A stretch of DNA of 64,000 bases from Elmis aenea (taxonomy: Eukaryota > Arthropoda > Insecta > Coleoptera > Elmidae): contig CANTFG010000129.1 of assembly GCA_947652605.1 (NCBI GenBank), positions 248,001 to 312,000 on the forward strand, in the 5' to 3' direction. The notes under the pieces were generated by a model. That model searched no databases and was not told where the DNA came from. It worked only from the letters and a program-made list of their open reading frames with translations. Each line of letters starts with the position of its first letter. The stretch's first letter is position 1. Shown piece by piece: positions 22,000-31,993 of this stretch. The position numbers and the translations under genes were made by a program.

Positions 22000-24154
22000 C
22001 AGGGTGGTGCTTTTTTCGATGCTCACCATTGCTATCTTGGAAACGGTAAGAGATACAAGGTCGTTTAAATTAGAGAAAAGTTGTACATTTTTATGGCGAT
22101 TAAAAATCTGACAAGAAATCCTGGATATTTTGATTCGTTTTTGTTTTATTACAAAAAAACTGAAAAATGTGATTTTAGAAAAGTATTATTATCTTCCCTA
22201 CCACTGACTGTATTTCATTTAAACTTGGTCACTCTATGTTTTTGACCGTCCTGGGTTTGATGACGTCAACAGAAATTTTCTAAGCCTTCTAGATTTCAAG
22301 TTGCGATAGTCAACTTTTTTATTTCTTATGGCCGCCATATTGGATTTTTGCACCATCAGACAGACAAAAAAATTAGCTTTTCAAATTGGTAACCAAAATA
22401 CCTTTTTTCTTTCAAAAAACTTGTTGAAATTTGAAAATTTGTATAAATAATCTACAAAATCGAGAATGCTCTGAAAAACAATTGAAACTATCATATCAAT
22501 AATAGTGACAGATTGCGTGCAAGTGACGTACGTAGAGTTTCTTTATCGTCTTTTTTGATTATTAAGATGTTTACGAATGAAGAAAAGCAGGAAATGTATG
22601 ATTTCTACATTCGAAACCGTAAAAACTCTCTTTAAGCGTCTGAAAATTACGCAAATTTATATCCAGAGAGAAAGAGCAACCCCACAGGACAATGTTTACG
22701 AGGATTTCAAGAAGTTTGGGTAATTATGGCATGTTTAAAAGACCGCGAGGGCCGTATTGGAAAAGGATTAATGTTAATGAAGTGAATGTGTTGGCTCAAA
22801 TAGCAATTAATCCAGAAAACTCCACCCGGAAAATTGCTTAAGAGTGTAGTATTAATGATGCATATGCCAGAAAAATAATAAAAAAACATAACTACCACGA
22901 TTATAAATTCTCAAGGGTAAAAACTCTTCATCCTGGTGATACTAACAGATGATTGAACTTTTGTTATTGGTTTCGGGAAAAACTGCAACAAGACCCACAT
23001 TTTTCCAGAAAAATACTATGGACTGACGAGTCCTTATTCACAAACTCGGGAATGTTTAACAGGAAAAATGTTCATCATTACGCTACAGTGAATCCCCATT
23101 TAATAAGAGAGACTAGGCCGCAAATTCGATATTGGCTGAACGTATGGGCTGGTCTTTAAGATAATACGATTCTGGGTCCCTTTTTCATCGATGGACATTT
23201 GGATGGGCCTGGATATTTAAGATTCTTGGAAACAAATTTAGAAGATATGTTAGATGAATTGCCATTATTAACCATTCAAAATCTTCAATGGTTTCAGCAA
23301 GATGGAGCTGGTCCTCACAACGCCCGAATTGTAAGAGAATATTTAAATGCATGCTTTCAAAATTGGCTTGGTACGTTTGGTCCTGTTTATTGGCCTCCAC
23401 GATCGCCATGTTTAACGCCCATGGATTACTTTTTGTGGGGCAATGTAAAACATGTTGTTTATGCAACCCCCACGGATAATATTGAACATCTTCGTCGTAA
23501 AATAAAAAATGCATTTGACTCAATTCCGCGACAGTATCCTAAAGGCAGTGGACGAAATGAATTTAAAAACTGACCTCTGTATAATACATAACGGCGGACA
23601 CTTTGAACAGTTTAAATAATTACTTATATCTGGTGTTTTAAATTTATTTTCAATTTGTTATCATTAGACCAATAAAATGTTCAGTCTTTTATTTATATCA
23701 TAGTTTCAATTTGTTTTTCAGAGCATTCTCGATTTTGTAGATTATTTATACAAATTTTCAAATTTCGACAAGTTTTTTGAAAGAAAAAAGGTATTTTGGT
23801 TACCAATTTGGAAAGCTAATTTTTTTGTCTGTCTGATGGTGCAAAAATCCAATATGGCGGCCATAAGAAATAAAAAAGTTGACTATCGCAACTTGAAATC
23901 TAGAAGGCTTAGAAAATTTCTGTTGACGTCATCAAACCCAGGACGGTCAAAAACATAAAGTGATTAAGTTTAAATGAAATAGAGTCAGTGGTAGGGAAGA
24001 TAATAATACTTTTCTAAAATCACATTTTTCAGTTTTTTTGTAATAAATTCTCAATCGCCATAAAAATGTGCAACTTTTCTCTAATTTAACCGACCTTGTA
24101 TCTCTTACCGTTTCCAAGATAGCAATGGTGAGCATCGAAAAAAGCACCACCCTG
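22000..24154 (+). mobile_element. Mariner-type element with inverted repeats of about 460-500 bp
   Basis: It begins CAGGGTGGTGCTTTTTTCG and ends with the inverse, flanked by TA on both sides (21998-21999, 24155-24156). The left arm runs to about 22498 and the right arm from about 23695. The right arm lacks about 38 bp present in the left. The transposase pseudogene lies between the arms. The insertion site is inside an AACGTTATA repeat of the enclosing hAT. Confidence 0.92.
22567..23619 (+). pseudogene. Mariner-type transposase, frameshifted and catalytically altered
   Basis: It opens MFTNEEKQEMYDFYIRNRKN and then LYPER, the N-terminal helix-turn-helix (DUF4817-like) that binds the inverted repeats. 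A stop and frameshifts break it near 22633-22690. It continues as FTRISRSLGNYGMFKRP, NPENSTRKIA and KIIKKHNYHDYKFSRVKTLHP. A further stop precedes the DDE core: ILWTDESLF (first Asp, about 23026), WFQQDGAGPHNARIV (second Asp, about 23300) and WPPRSPCLTPMDYFLWG (about 23391-23440). In the last block the family normally has SPDL, and here Asp is replaced by Cys, so the third catalytic residue is lost. The spacing from the second Asp is about 35 residues. A short frameshift leads to the C-terminal GGHFEQFK before the stop at 23617-23619. The copy is dead several times over. Confidence 0.85.
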
Positions 24155-24390
24155 TATAACGTTATAATAACCGATAACGTTTCATTAAAAGTTATTTTAT
24201 ATCGTTATTTTCTATAAATTAAATTTTTATATGGCAATCTTTTTATTTTCAGAAGATATAATATTTTGTCTCTATTTTAAAAATTAAAATGAAAATAATA
24301 ATATCTCAACGTAATTTTGTACTATTTTTTAAATTTACTTTTCAGATTCCAAAAATAATTTCAGAGTTACAATTAATTATTATTTTTGTA

Positions 24391-25194
24391 CAGCATGTTT
24401 CTTAAATAATGCGAAAAAATTGTGGAGGTGATTCCTTATCGAATATTAAGAGGGGTCTTTCATATAATTTTTTTTTCTTTAGGATCTTCTTTCGGAGTAA
24501 CACCCCATTAAAGGAGATCGGTAAAATTGGGTTTTTAGTTTATTTCTCAAATTTGGGTTTATGTAGGAAAATGATATTTGGTAGATGTTTTATACTTATT
24601 AAAAGGTTTCCCATATTAATATTTTTAATCATTTCCCATCTTCACAGGGGGTTGAAAAGTGCGACCAATGTTGTTTTTTTTATTAGAACGTTTTGGCAGG
24701 TTGAAATCTAGCAATGTATTTTTTTTTTGAAAACTTGATTTATTTAGAAGTTTTTTTTTTCTTTAATTTTTTTCTTTAAACCTACAGTTTTTTGAATGAA
24801 TATGAACCATCAAATATTCCAATATAAAACGATTCATTTTGGTGGTTACCATGGTTTGTTTATGTTGTAGGATTTACGAGAAAAACTAAAGAATAAAAAA
24901 ATGTTCTAAATAAATTAAACTTACAAAAAAAAGTTTAAATCAACAGGGGTCGCACTTTTCAGCCCCCTGTGGAGGTGGGAGATGATTAAAAATATTACTA
25001 TGGGAAACCTTTTAATAAGTATAAAACATCTACCAAATATCATTATCTTACATTTATCTAAATTTGAGAAATAAAATGAAAACCTAATTTTACCGATCCC
25101 CTTTAGGGAAGACGTCTAAGAAAAATTTTTTATATAAAAACCCCACTTAATCTTCGATAAGGAATCACCTCCCGAATTTTTTCGCATTATTTAA
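24391..25194. mobile_element. Foldback (palindromic) mariner-type element, CAGGGTGTTTCTTAAAT family
   Basis: The left arm is 24391-24690 and the inverted right arm about 24930-25194, with a spacer of about 240 bp. The right tip is missing about ten bases. No transposase is visible. Single arms of the same family lie at 5347-5632 and 15425-15932. Confidence 0.85.
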
Positions 25195-25333
25195 GATAAT
25201 TTATGTAACGTTATATAACATAACAATTCATTTTTTTAATGTTATTTATAACGTTATGTAACGAAAACCAATAATAAATAACGTTATTCAATAACGTAAC
25301 GATTTAAAACGTTATTCCATCCCTGGATAGTAT

Positions 25334-25746
25334 TATGAACAGCTAATCCCACTCAACATTTCTAATCTAATATTAAACAATTAAACAATTAAGAGAATTA
25401 AAAAAAAAGAAAAATTAAATTTTTTTCTTAAAAAACCAGATACCTATATTAAAAAACGAATAACGTTTCATTACTAGTTAACTATTAAAAATATTTATTT
25501 AACAATAAAATAAATAACTAACTAGCTCTTATTTCATTCGGGTAAACTATCTCAAAAATCTCCATTTAATAAACCCTGATACACAAGGTACGAAAAATCA
25601 ATTCTTCTTATAAACATTTGAATTTTCAAAATATTTAAATTTTTAATCACTTTACTAATAAACTATAATTTTAAAATTTTTTTCTATCTAAATAACAAAA
25701 CAAAAAAATCATTTAATTAAAACAAATAAAAATAAATTAAAAAATT
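25334..25746 (-). pseudogene. Nuclear copy of mitochondrial 16S rRNA, 5' part
   Basis: Read on the minus strand it contains the conserved insect 16S 5' signature GTACCTTGTGTATCAGGG (about 25573-25590), AATAAGAGCTAGTTAG (25515-25530) and AACTAGTAATGAAACGTTAT (about 25463-25482). It lies next to tRNA-Val and 12S in the ancestral arthropod order. The 3' part of 16S is absent. It begins immediately beyond the target duplication of the nested hAT. Confidence 0.85.
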
Positions 25747-25816
25747 CAAATTAAATTGAATTGCACAATTAATTTTTTAATGTAAATAAAAAAACTTTCT
25801 AACAAGCTCTAATCTG
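25747..25816 (-). tRNA. trnV: Mitochondrial tRNA-Val(UAC) copy in a nuclear insert
   Basis: A 70-nt cloverleaf can be drawn on the minus strand. The acceptor stem pairs CAGATTA with TAATTTG (seven pairs, one G-T). The anticodon TAC is at 25782-25784 in an AT-rich loop. The D arm begins GAGCTTGTTAG. It lies exactly between 16S and 12S sequence, as in arthropod mitochondria. It is very unlikely to function in the nucleus. Confidence 0.85.
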
Positions 25817-26480
25817 ATCATTCTAGGTACACTTTCCAGTACACCTACTTTGTTACGACTTATCTCAAATTAAATGAGAGCGACGGGCGATATGTACATA
25901 TTTTAGAGCTTAAATCAAACTGCTTAATTAAACATTTTTACTTTCAAATCCAATTTAATGATAAATATTTCAATTATTAAACCATTTAAATAAATTTATT
26001 GTAACCCATTTCTTCTTTAAATTTTTATTTTAAAAATTGAACATTAAAATTCTTATAAAATATTTAAAACAACGACGATATACAAATTATTAAAGTAAGT
26101 AAAGTAAATCTCGTCAAAAGTAATATTTAATTTTTAAATTACTACAAAAATTATTGTTCCTATTTCTTTTGAAAAGAAAAGTTAGTAACCCCTTCCACAA
26201 ACTGATTTTTTTTAAATTCCAAGTTCCAATCTACATCACCTATTTCTTTTGTCAATAAATAATGACTATTACAGCAAAAGTTGTTTCATTTTATACCATA
26301 ACATTTGAACAAATAAATTATAATCATTTTACACAATTTTAGTATCACTTAGATCGGATGCTTCGAATTTTCTAACAAACCAATACATAAACAACAAATT
26401 GCATAAAAATTAACTAACATTTGAAGAGTTTCAACTCAAAACCCGCTTTAAATTTTTCACCAGTTTTTTTTAACTGTAGA
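25817..26480 (-). pseudogene. Nuclear copy of mitochondrial 12S rRNA, 3' half
   Basis: The 3' end is unmistakable: on the plus strand ACTTTCCAGTACACCTACTT and TTTGTTACGACTT (25830-25860), then GAGCGACGGGCGATATGTAC (about 25877-25896). ATTGTAACCCATT (about 25997) and AAACAACGACGATATACAAA (about 26068-26087) are further conserved blocks. Similarity weakens beyond about 26200. The usual block around GGTATCTAATCC is at best degraded near 26340, and GCTGGCAC was not found. The right boundary is therefore uncertain. Confidence 0.85.
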
Positions 26481-26913
26481 AAAAATAATTTATATTATTT
26501 TTTTATTTAATTTAATAATCAAGTTCAGTAACGTTTTTAAATTAATACTTTATTACGAATATCTAGAAACAGAATTAAGATAAAATTCGTTTGTTTTCAT
26601 CATCTAAATTGCAAATATTTATTAGCAGATTTTGGATCTAAAAAGCCACATAGCGGGCTTTAAATCTAGACACCTCATTTGTTAGATGTTAAAAGATTAA
26701 TTTCTTATTAATTGCTCTAATTTGGAAGTTGTTTACTAAGGATTACTCGTTTTTAGTAAGTATTGATCAATTTGCATCCAGAATATAATTTTGTGTGATA
26801 CCACTAAGTCCTAATTTTAAATGTGCTCCCGCCACTTATTTTACGCTATTCCACTTAAAACCCTCTTCAAACACCACAATGGTTATTTCTGATAAGCATA
26901 CATACAAAATACT
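26481..26913. other. Anonymous DNA, possibly the decayed 12S 5' half
   Basis: AT-rich, with no confident similarity. It may include the diverged rest of the mitochondrial insert. Confidence 0.35.
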
Positions 26914-27434
26914 AATGTGCCTCCTTGCGCGTTTGCCAAGTTTCGGACGCAAGAAAGTGTGTTGTGTGTGTGGAGGTCTGTCAGTCAAGCATGTCTATGG
27001 ACATGTATATGTGTATTAGTTGGTGGCGCCACCTAATAACATTTCTGTTAACTCAAGTGTATAACTGTATATGTATAACCATCGAACTAGCCTCCACCAT
27101 AAAATTCGCTATGCGCTTGTCCGTGATGTCTTTAAGCATTTAAATCACATATACACGGGGATACCTAGTCGCCTCCGATTTTACTTACTCGCCTCCGTTT
27201 TCGGAGGCGAGTAATACTTTTACACGTATACATACGGAGGCAAGTTTGACGTTTTGCATATATATATATATATGATCTCTGAACTAAGTGGCGTCCATCA
27301 ACATCCCTCGCACATTACATGTGGCGTCCCGTTACTAAGTGGACTCCGTATACGGACGCCACATAGTTTCTCTATTGAAACGGACTTTAAAGCACCGGTA
27401 CTGTGACTGGAATTAATTTTAGAGGGACGCCACA
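26914..27434. promoter_or_regulatory. Motif cluster B: ACTCGCCTCC and AGTGGCGTCC sites
   Basis: At least ten related G+C-rich sites lie in 520 bp. ACTCGCCTCC at 27187-27196 is paired with its inverse GGAGGCGAGT at 27203-27212 (stem with TTTT loop). AGTCGCCTCC is at 27167-27176, GGAGGCAAGT at 27235-27244, AGTGGCGTCC at 27286-27295 and TGTGGCGTCC at 27319-27328. AGTGGACTCC at 27337-27346 is paired with GGACGCCACA at 27353-27362, and a further GGACGCCACA lies at 27425-27434. A perfect palindrome GGTGGCGCCACC lies at 27022-27033. An AT run (27258-27272) sits in the middle. Such density suggests binding sites or a structured RNA/DNA element; the function is unknown. Confidence 0.55.
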
Positions 27435-29288
27435 AATCCGAGATTTTGTACAGTTTGAATATTATAGTTGGACCGTTGGCCGTTCTTGGATCGTGCGCTC
27501 GCGTCGCGTGTATATCGGAAGGGTATATATATTTTTTCGATTCACAGTGGAAGTGGCATCCAGGATATCGGCAATATATGTTTGTGTGAATTGTAAATTA
27601 AATATGCTGTGCGGCAACCATTAAAAAATACAAAATTAGAGCAATTTGAAATGTTGTTGATTCTGTAACTTTTACTGCCATTATTAACGTTTTTAATGAT
27701 TAACAACAATAAAGTTTGATAACAAACTGACAGTAGTGTCATGTACTATCATGATTTTGTGAACGTTATTTTAGTTATTATATTAATATTATTTAAAACA
27801 ACCAACCTTACATATAGAAATGTTTTGAAATGCAGTTTTCTATTCTGCATCCGAAAATTTCAAAAATACAGAATTTTATTGATAGGTATTTAAAAGTAAT
27901 TTTGTTGCGGTTTATAATGTAATTTTGTTGGAAAAGGTTTAAATTAGCTTCTACTACACATTTTTTGACAATATTCATTTAAACCTTATTCCCATTTTTT
28001 TAATGAAAATAATAATAATAATAATAATAACTAACTATATGTATATGAATTTATAGGTACTAACGATATAAAAAAAGTAGAATACAAATGTATCTAACGA
28101 TGGTTGATACAGCTTAAGTAAATTCCAAACAGGAAAGGTTTGAAAATGTACAAAAAAATTATAATGTAGAGTGAAGCCGTTTTTCAAAATTTTTTATTTG
28201 TGATTAAAGTCCGTGCGTGACTTAAAACTGATTATTTTTGTGTAAAATTAATATCGCCGTTTTTATGATAATTTACGGGCATCAACACAATATTTAATAA
28301 ACTTGAAGGCTTTGAAAATATTACGAAAATATGTTTTAAATAAAGGACACAAAAAAGTATTTGTCATTATTTATTGTTCCATTAGTTTTCAAATACATAA
28401 ATAAGTTTATATTGCTTGGAAAAGAACCGAGTCGACTTTTTGGTGAGTTTGAAGCATTGTTATTTTTAGTGTTGCACTTGTTCATTGTTACATTTTATGG
28501 GGGTGTCATATAAATTCGACACTATGATTTATTTTATTGTTGTGACAAACTAATTTGTCAAAAAATGGTAGAAGGTTTTTAACGCAAAATTACTGTGTAA
28601 AGCGCAACAAAATTACTTCCAAATAAAAATACATTTAAAGTATGTGTAATGCTATAATTCAAGCAAAGTGGTGCTACTTTAAATATGTCATTATTCACTC
28701 CACAAATTTTGAGTTAAAACGTACCAAAAATATTTCATACATTGTCTATGTATAAAGATATTGCCTTTTAATTAAAAATTATTTTAAGATATTTTTTTAA
28801 CTAAATAAATACATCCATACATTTTGTTAAGTTACGGTACTAATGTGTGGTATATGTTAACTGTTTCGTTCACTTATTTTAATTTGTTAATCACATATAA
28901 CTACTATTGAATAATAAAGCTGATTTAAAATTTCAACCCTATTGCCGTTTATTTAAGGAGTTTATTGACTTTATGGTAAAAAATTTAAAAAAAAGGTAAG
29001 TAATGTTTAATTAGGTAAGCAATGCATATTTATTTTTTTATGTGATATTAGCCCGTACTTGTAAGGCGTGTTATTTTATATTTTACCTCATCCTGTTTCC
29101 TATATAACTTTTTTTTCTGACCTACATTTCTTACCTAAATTACCTAATATGTTTATCTCCATGAATTTGGCCCGAACTTAGGAAGCACACAAAAAAAATC
29201 GATAAACAAAACTTCGAAAAAATGAAAAGGTTTTATTACTTAAAGTATAGTATTAACTAATACTGTTAAAACAATTATATACCCTATA
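27435..29288. other. AT-rich interior of the 11-kb hAT
   Basis: No transposase or gene is recognised. There is an AAT microsatellite at about 28008-28029. The 73-codon frame at 27403-27624 has no motif and overlaps cluster B. Confidence 0.5.
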
Positions 29289-30228
29289 CCGGGTGATTTA
29301 GTTTGACTGTAGCATCCCTATAACTTTTTAATTATTGAAAATTACCCCCAACAAACCTTATATTTTTCGAAACGGCGACAAATTTTCTATCAAGTGATGT
29401 GCATTTGTCATCTCTACGATGACGTATGTCAAATTCGCGATAGGCAACTGTTTTTTTTTTTAATTACATAGTATACATGTTTTTGTTGATTCGGATAGAA
29501 AATGTAATTCTGAATCCGACCATGTATTAAAAAAGTATGCATACATAAGAAAATTTTCGAGAAAAATCAGTTTAAAGTTTATTCAAATTGTAGCAAACAG
29601 TCTATTTAACATGACAAAAAAACTATCGGATCTTAAATATTATACTATAACAATCAATGGAAATATATTAAAAATAAATTTTTAGTAAAAATAAAAGCAA
29701 ATAATAAACGTGTATTAAAGCAGTTACAAATAGAGGACAACTGCGTTTGGAAGCGGGGGGCGGTCACTTTGAACATATTAAAGTCTAATTTTTTATGTCA
29801 ACGTTAATTAATTGTTTTTTATTTTATTAAAAACTAATTTTTAATACATTTCCATTGGTAGTCATAGAGTAATTTTCAAAATTTGATCATTGTTTTTTGT
29901 TATGTTAAATAGACTGTTTGCTATAATTTGAATAAACTTTGAACTGATTTTTCTCGAAAATTTTCTTACTTATGCATACTTTTTTAATACATGGTCGGAT
30001 TCAGAATTACATTTTCTATCCGAATTAACAATAAAATGTATACTATGTAATTTAGGAAAAAAATTAGTTGCCTATCGCGGATTTGACATACGTCATCGTA
30101 GACATGACAAATGCACATCACTTAATAGAAAATTTGTCGCCGTTTCCAAAAATATAGGGTTTGTTGAAACTATTTTCAATAATTAAAAAGTTATAGCACC
30201 CCTATAACAGTCAAACTGAATCACCCGG
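29289..30228. mobile_element. Foldback mariner-type element, CCGGGTGATT family, 940 bp
   Basis: Arms of about 430 bp (29289-29720 and 29800-30228) begin CCGGGTGATTTAGTTTGAC and are flanked by TA. The short spacer keeps the very end of a transposase, reading QLRLEAGGGHFEHI (about 29739-29780). That is the C-terminal motif also seen as GGHFEQ in 22567-23619 and GKHFEHLL near 34340. It is thus an internally deleted mariner of the same broad group. Confidence 0.88.
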
Positions 30229-30230
30229 TA

Positions 30231-30662
30231 TTGATTTTTATATAAGGAGTTCATTTGCATTTTAAATTTCACAAAAACAATAATTTTACTGCCAGGATAA
30301 ATACTTGTGAGTTTTGATGATAAACTTATTTACTAATATTCATTGCGTTATTCCCTTAAATTACAAAATTTAAGTCAGTAGCAGGTTAGGCACACTTTTA
30401 TGATAGGGCTTTAAACCACACATAAAATACAATTCGTTTCATTCAGAACTAAGGCAGTAAATCTCCAATGATTTTTTTTGAATAAGTACTAAAAAAACGA
30501 CATGTCGTAAATCTTATTTGTACATTACCCTTTTTACTTCAATTTTTTTTTTTTTAAAACCCCTTCGGTCTTGAACATTCGTAGCGCTTGTAATAGCTGT
30601 CTTTACTTCAGTTCTTTTTCGTAATAAATTTTTTTAAAAACAGTTGTAAACATATCCCAAAT
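30231..30662. other. No recognised feature
   Basis: AT-rich DNA with a T run at about 30542-30556. Confidence 0.5.
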
Positions 30663-31050
30663 CAGTGTTCTCCCCAGAATTTATTTTTTGCCGGGCGCCC
30701 CCCCTCGCCCCCAATGAATTTTCGGTCTTATTATTTTATAATTACATATAATTTTGTATTATTAGTTTTTAAATTTACACAAATATTTTGTTCCAAACAA
30801 AATTATTTATTTGTAATAAATATTGCATTTTAAACAATAATATAATACAATTTAATTTAAGGAATTTTAAGAATTTAAAGAAACTTTGTTTAACTAAATA
30901 AAAAACAAACTATTCGCTAAAAGAACCTTCGTCCTCTTCAACTTCCTGGTTTGAAACCAAAGTTGTTTTAGATTGCTTTTCATTGTTTTGAGCACTTTCT
31001 TGTTTTTTAAAAAAACTAAATAAATTAGTCTGATTTGACTTTAAAGTTAT
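30663..31050 (-). mobile_element. Possible hAT remnant with one terminal repeat and an N-terminal coding piece
   Basis: CAGTGTTCTCCCCAGAA at 30663 followed by GCCGGGCGCCCCCCC resembles a hAT end. On the minus strand, 31045-30910 reads TLKSNQTNLFSFFKKQE followed by an acidic stretch VEEDEGSF and a stop. This is compatible with the N-terminus of a hAT/ZMYM-like protein, but the piece is short. No second terminal repeat is visible. Confidence 0.33.
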
Positions 31051-31059
31051 TATTCATGT

Positions 31060-31390
31060 CTGAAGTATAAAATAAAATTAATAATTAACAGTGTGGTATC
31101 TTTATATGTTCAAAACTTATTGATTTAATGGAAATATGACATAATTTTTTTGCTAAACAATTTATAGATTTGATAGTGGCCAATAAATAATAAGCAGTAA
31201 CAGTTGTTCTCTATTACTTTAACTATAATATACAGAGGAAAACGCATACACACATACAAGTACGCTGGATGCACACACATTGTTAAAAAACACAAGAAAA
31301 TTTTGACCAATTTACATTAATTTAAATATTTAGAAATAGTTAGTACGGTGTTATACCCGTACTAAAGCTAATGAAAAGCAGAACAACGCA
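31060..31390. other. No recognised feature
   Basis: AT-rich interior of the large hAT. Confidence 0.5.
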
Positions 31391-31690
31391 GGACGTCACT
31401 TGGTACGTAATTTTTTAAAGTGTATACGTTGCGGACGCCTCATAATTGGTATTTTATATAGAGGTTATTTATTGCGTTGATTATACGGACTTCAAATATC
31501 ACGCAAATTGTATGAAAATTTGTATCACAATTTTGTATTGTACCATCGCCATCTGTTTGTAAAGGTGATAAAACGGAATATACATTAAACAGATTTCATA
31601 TATTCCAGCTCAATCTAGTGGACGCCAAAATACTGCAACACATGTTGGACGCCACATGGATAGTGAGATGTATATATATATATATATATT
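31391..31690. promoter_or_regulatory. Motif cluster C and TA microsatellite
   Basis: GGACGTCACT is at 31391-31400, GGACGCCTCA at 31433-31442, GGACGCCAAA at 31620-31629 and GGACGCCACA at 31647-31656, followed by a TA run at about 31671-31690. The orientation is opposite to cluster A near the left end. The pattern is therefore roughly mirrored about the element, as subterminal sites would be. Confidence 0.5.
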
Positions 31691-31907
31691 TCAATTATTA
31701 TTAACATCTTTGCACCTATGATATAATTAAAAGATTAAAACAAATTAACAGAAATTATAGAGGAAACAAATTAAATAAAAAGTTAATAAAAATAATTGGT
31801 AATTACTAAATTATTCAATAATTATGTAAATCATTTGTAATCAAAAAATATATATACACTGCATTGTCTTCTGTTTTTAAGCAAATACTTCACATTATAT
31901 AATATAA

Positions 31908-31955
31908 TCCCGGGATCCCGGGATTAAAACATCTGCAATCCCGAAATCCCGGGAT
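31908..31955. repeat. Subterminal CCCGGGAT repeats, right end of the 11-kb hAT
   Basis: ATCCCGGGATCCCGGGATT and a further ATCCCGGGAT mirror those near the left end. Confidence 0.75.
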
Positions 31956-31985
31956 CGCAAAATTTGATCGGGATTGCAATCCCTA

Positions 31986-31993
31986 TGAACAAG
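31986..31993. repeat. Target-site duplication (right) of the 11-kb hAT
   Basis: TGAACAAG, identical to 20737-20744. Confidence 0.95.

Larger units (their letters stand above)
21898..25325. mobile_element. Nested hAT element with TSD GATAGTAT, 3428 bp
   Basis: The ends are CAGGGATGGAAAACG and, reverse complemented, CAGGGATGGAATAACG. The 8-bp duplication GATAGTAT is perfect (21890-21897 and 25326-25333). Both ends are rich in AACGTTAT/ATAACGTTAT repeats, likely subterminal binding sites. It has no transposase of its own. A mariner (22000-24154) and a foldback (24391-25194) are inserted in it; without them it is only about 470 bp. Confidence 0.93.
20745..31985. mobile_element. 11,241-bp non-autonomous hAT element with nested insertions
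   Basis: The ends are TAGGGATTGCAATC and its exact reverse complement GATTGCAATCCCTA, flanked by the perfect 8-bp duplication TGAACAAG. Subterminal ATCCCGGGAT palindromes are clustered at 20770-20850 and 31908-31955. The uninterrupted sequence (EVMNKA-) occurs in a paralogue at 44523-44545, which acts as an empty site. No transposase for this element is visible. The interior holds a second hAT with a mariner and a foldback inside, a mitochondrial insert, another foldback, three clusters of a GC-rich ten-base motif, and about 5 kb of anonymous AT-rich DNA. Without the recognised nested transposons it would still be about 6.9 kb, large for a non-autonomous hAT. Confidence 0.93.

Noticed and set aside
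24409..24711. 100-codon ORF as a gene.
   Set aside because: It lies wholly in the arm of the foldback element and ends in its spacer; it is a by-product of the repeat.
15425..25194. An invertible segment: the spacer of the foldback element is in opposite orientation at 15.4 kb and 24.8 kb.
   Set aside because: Because the arms are inverted repeats, a copy inserted in reverse and missing one arm gives the same picture. No site-specific recombinase or switch needs to be assumed.
25747..25816. A functional nuclear tRNA gene.
   Set aside because: The cloverleaf is mitochondrial tRNA-Val, flanked by mitochondrial rRNA sequence in mitochondrial order.
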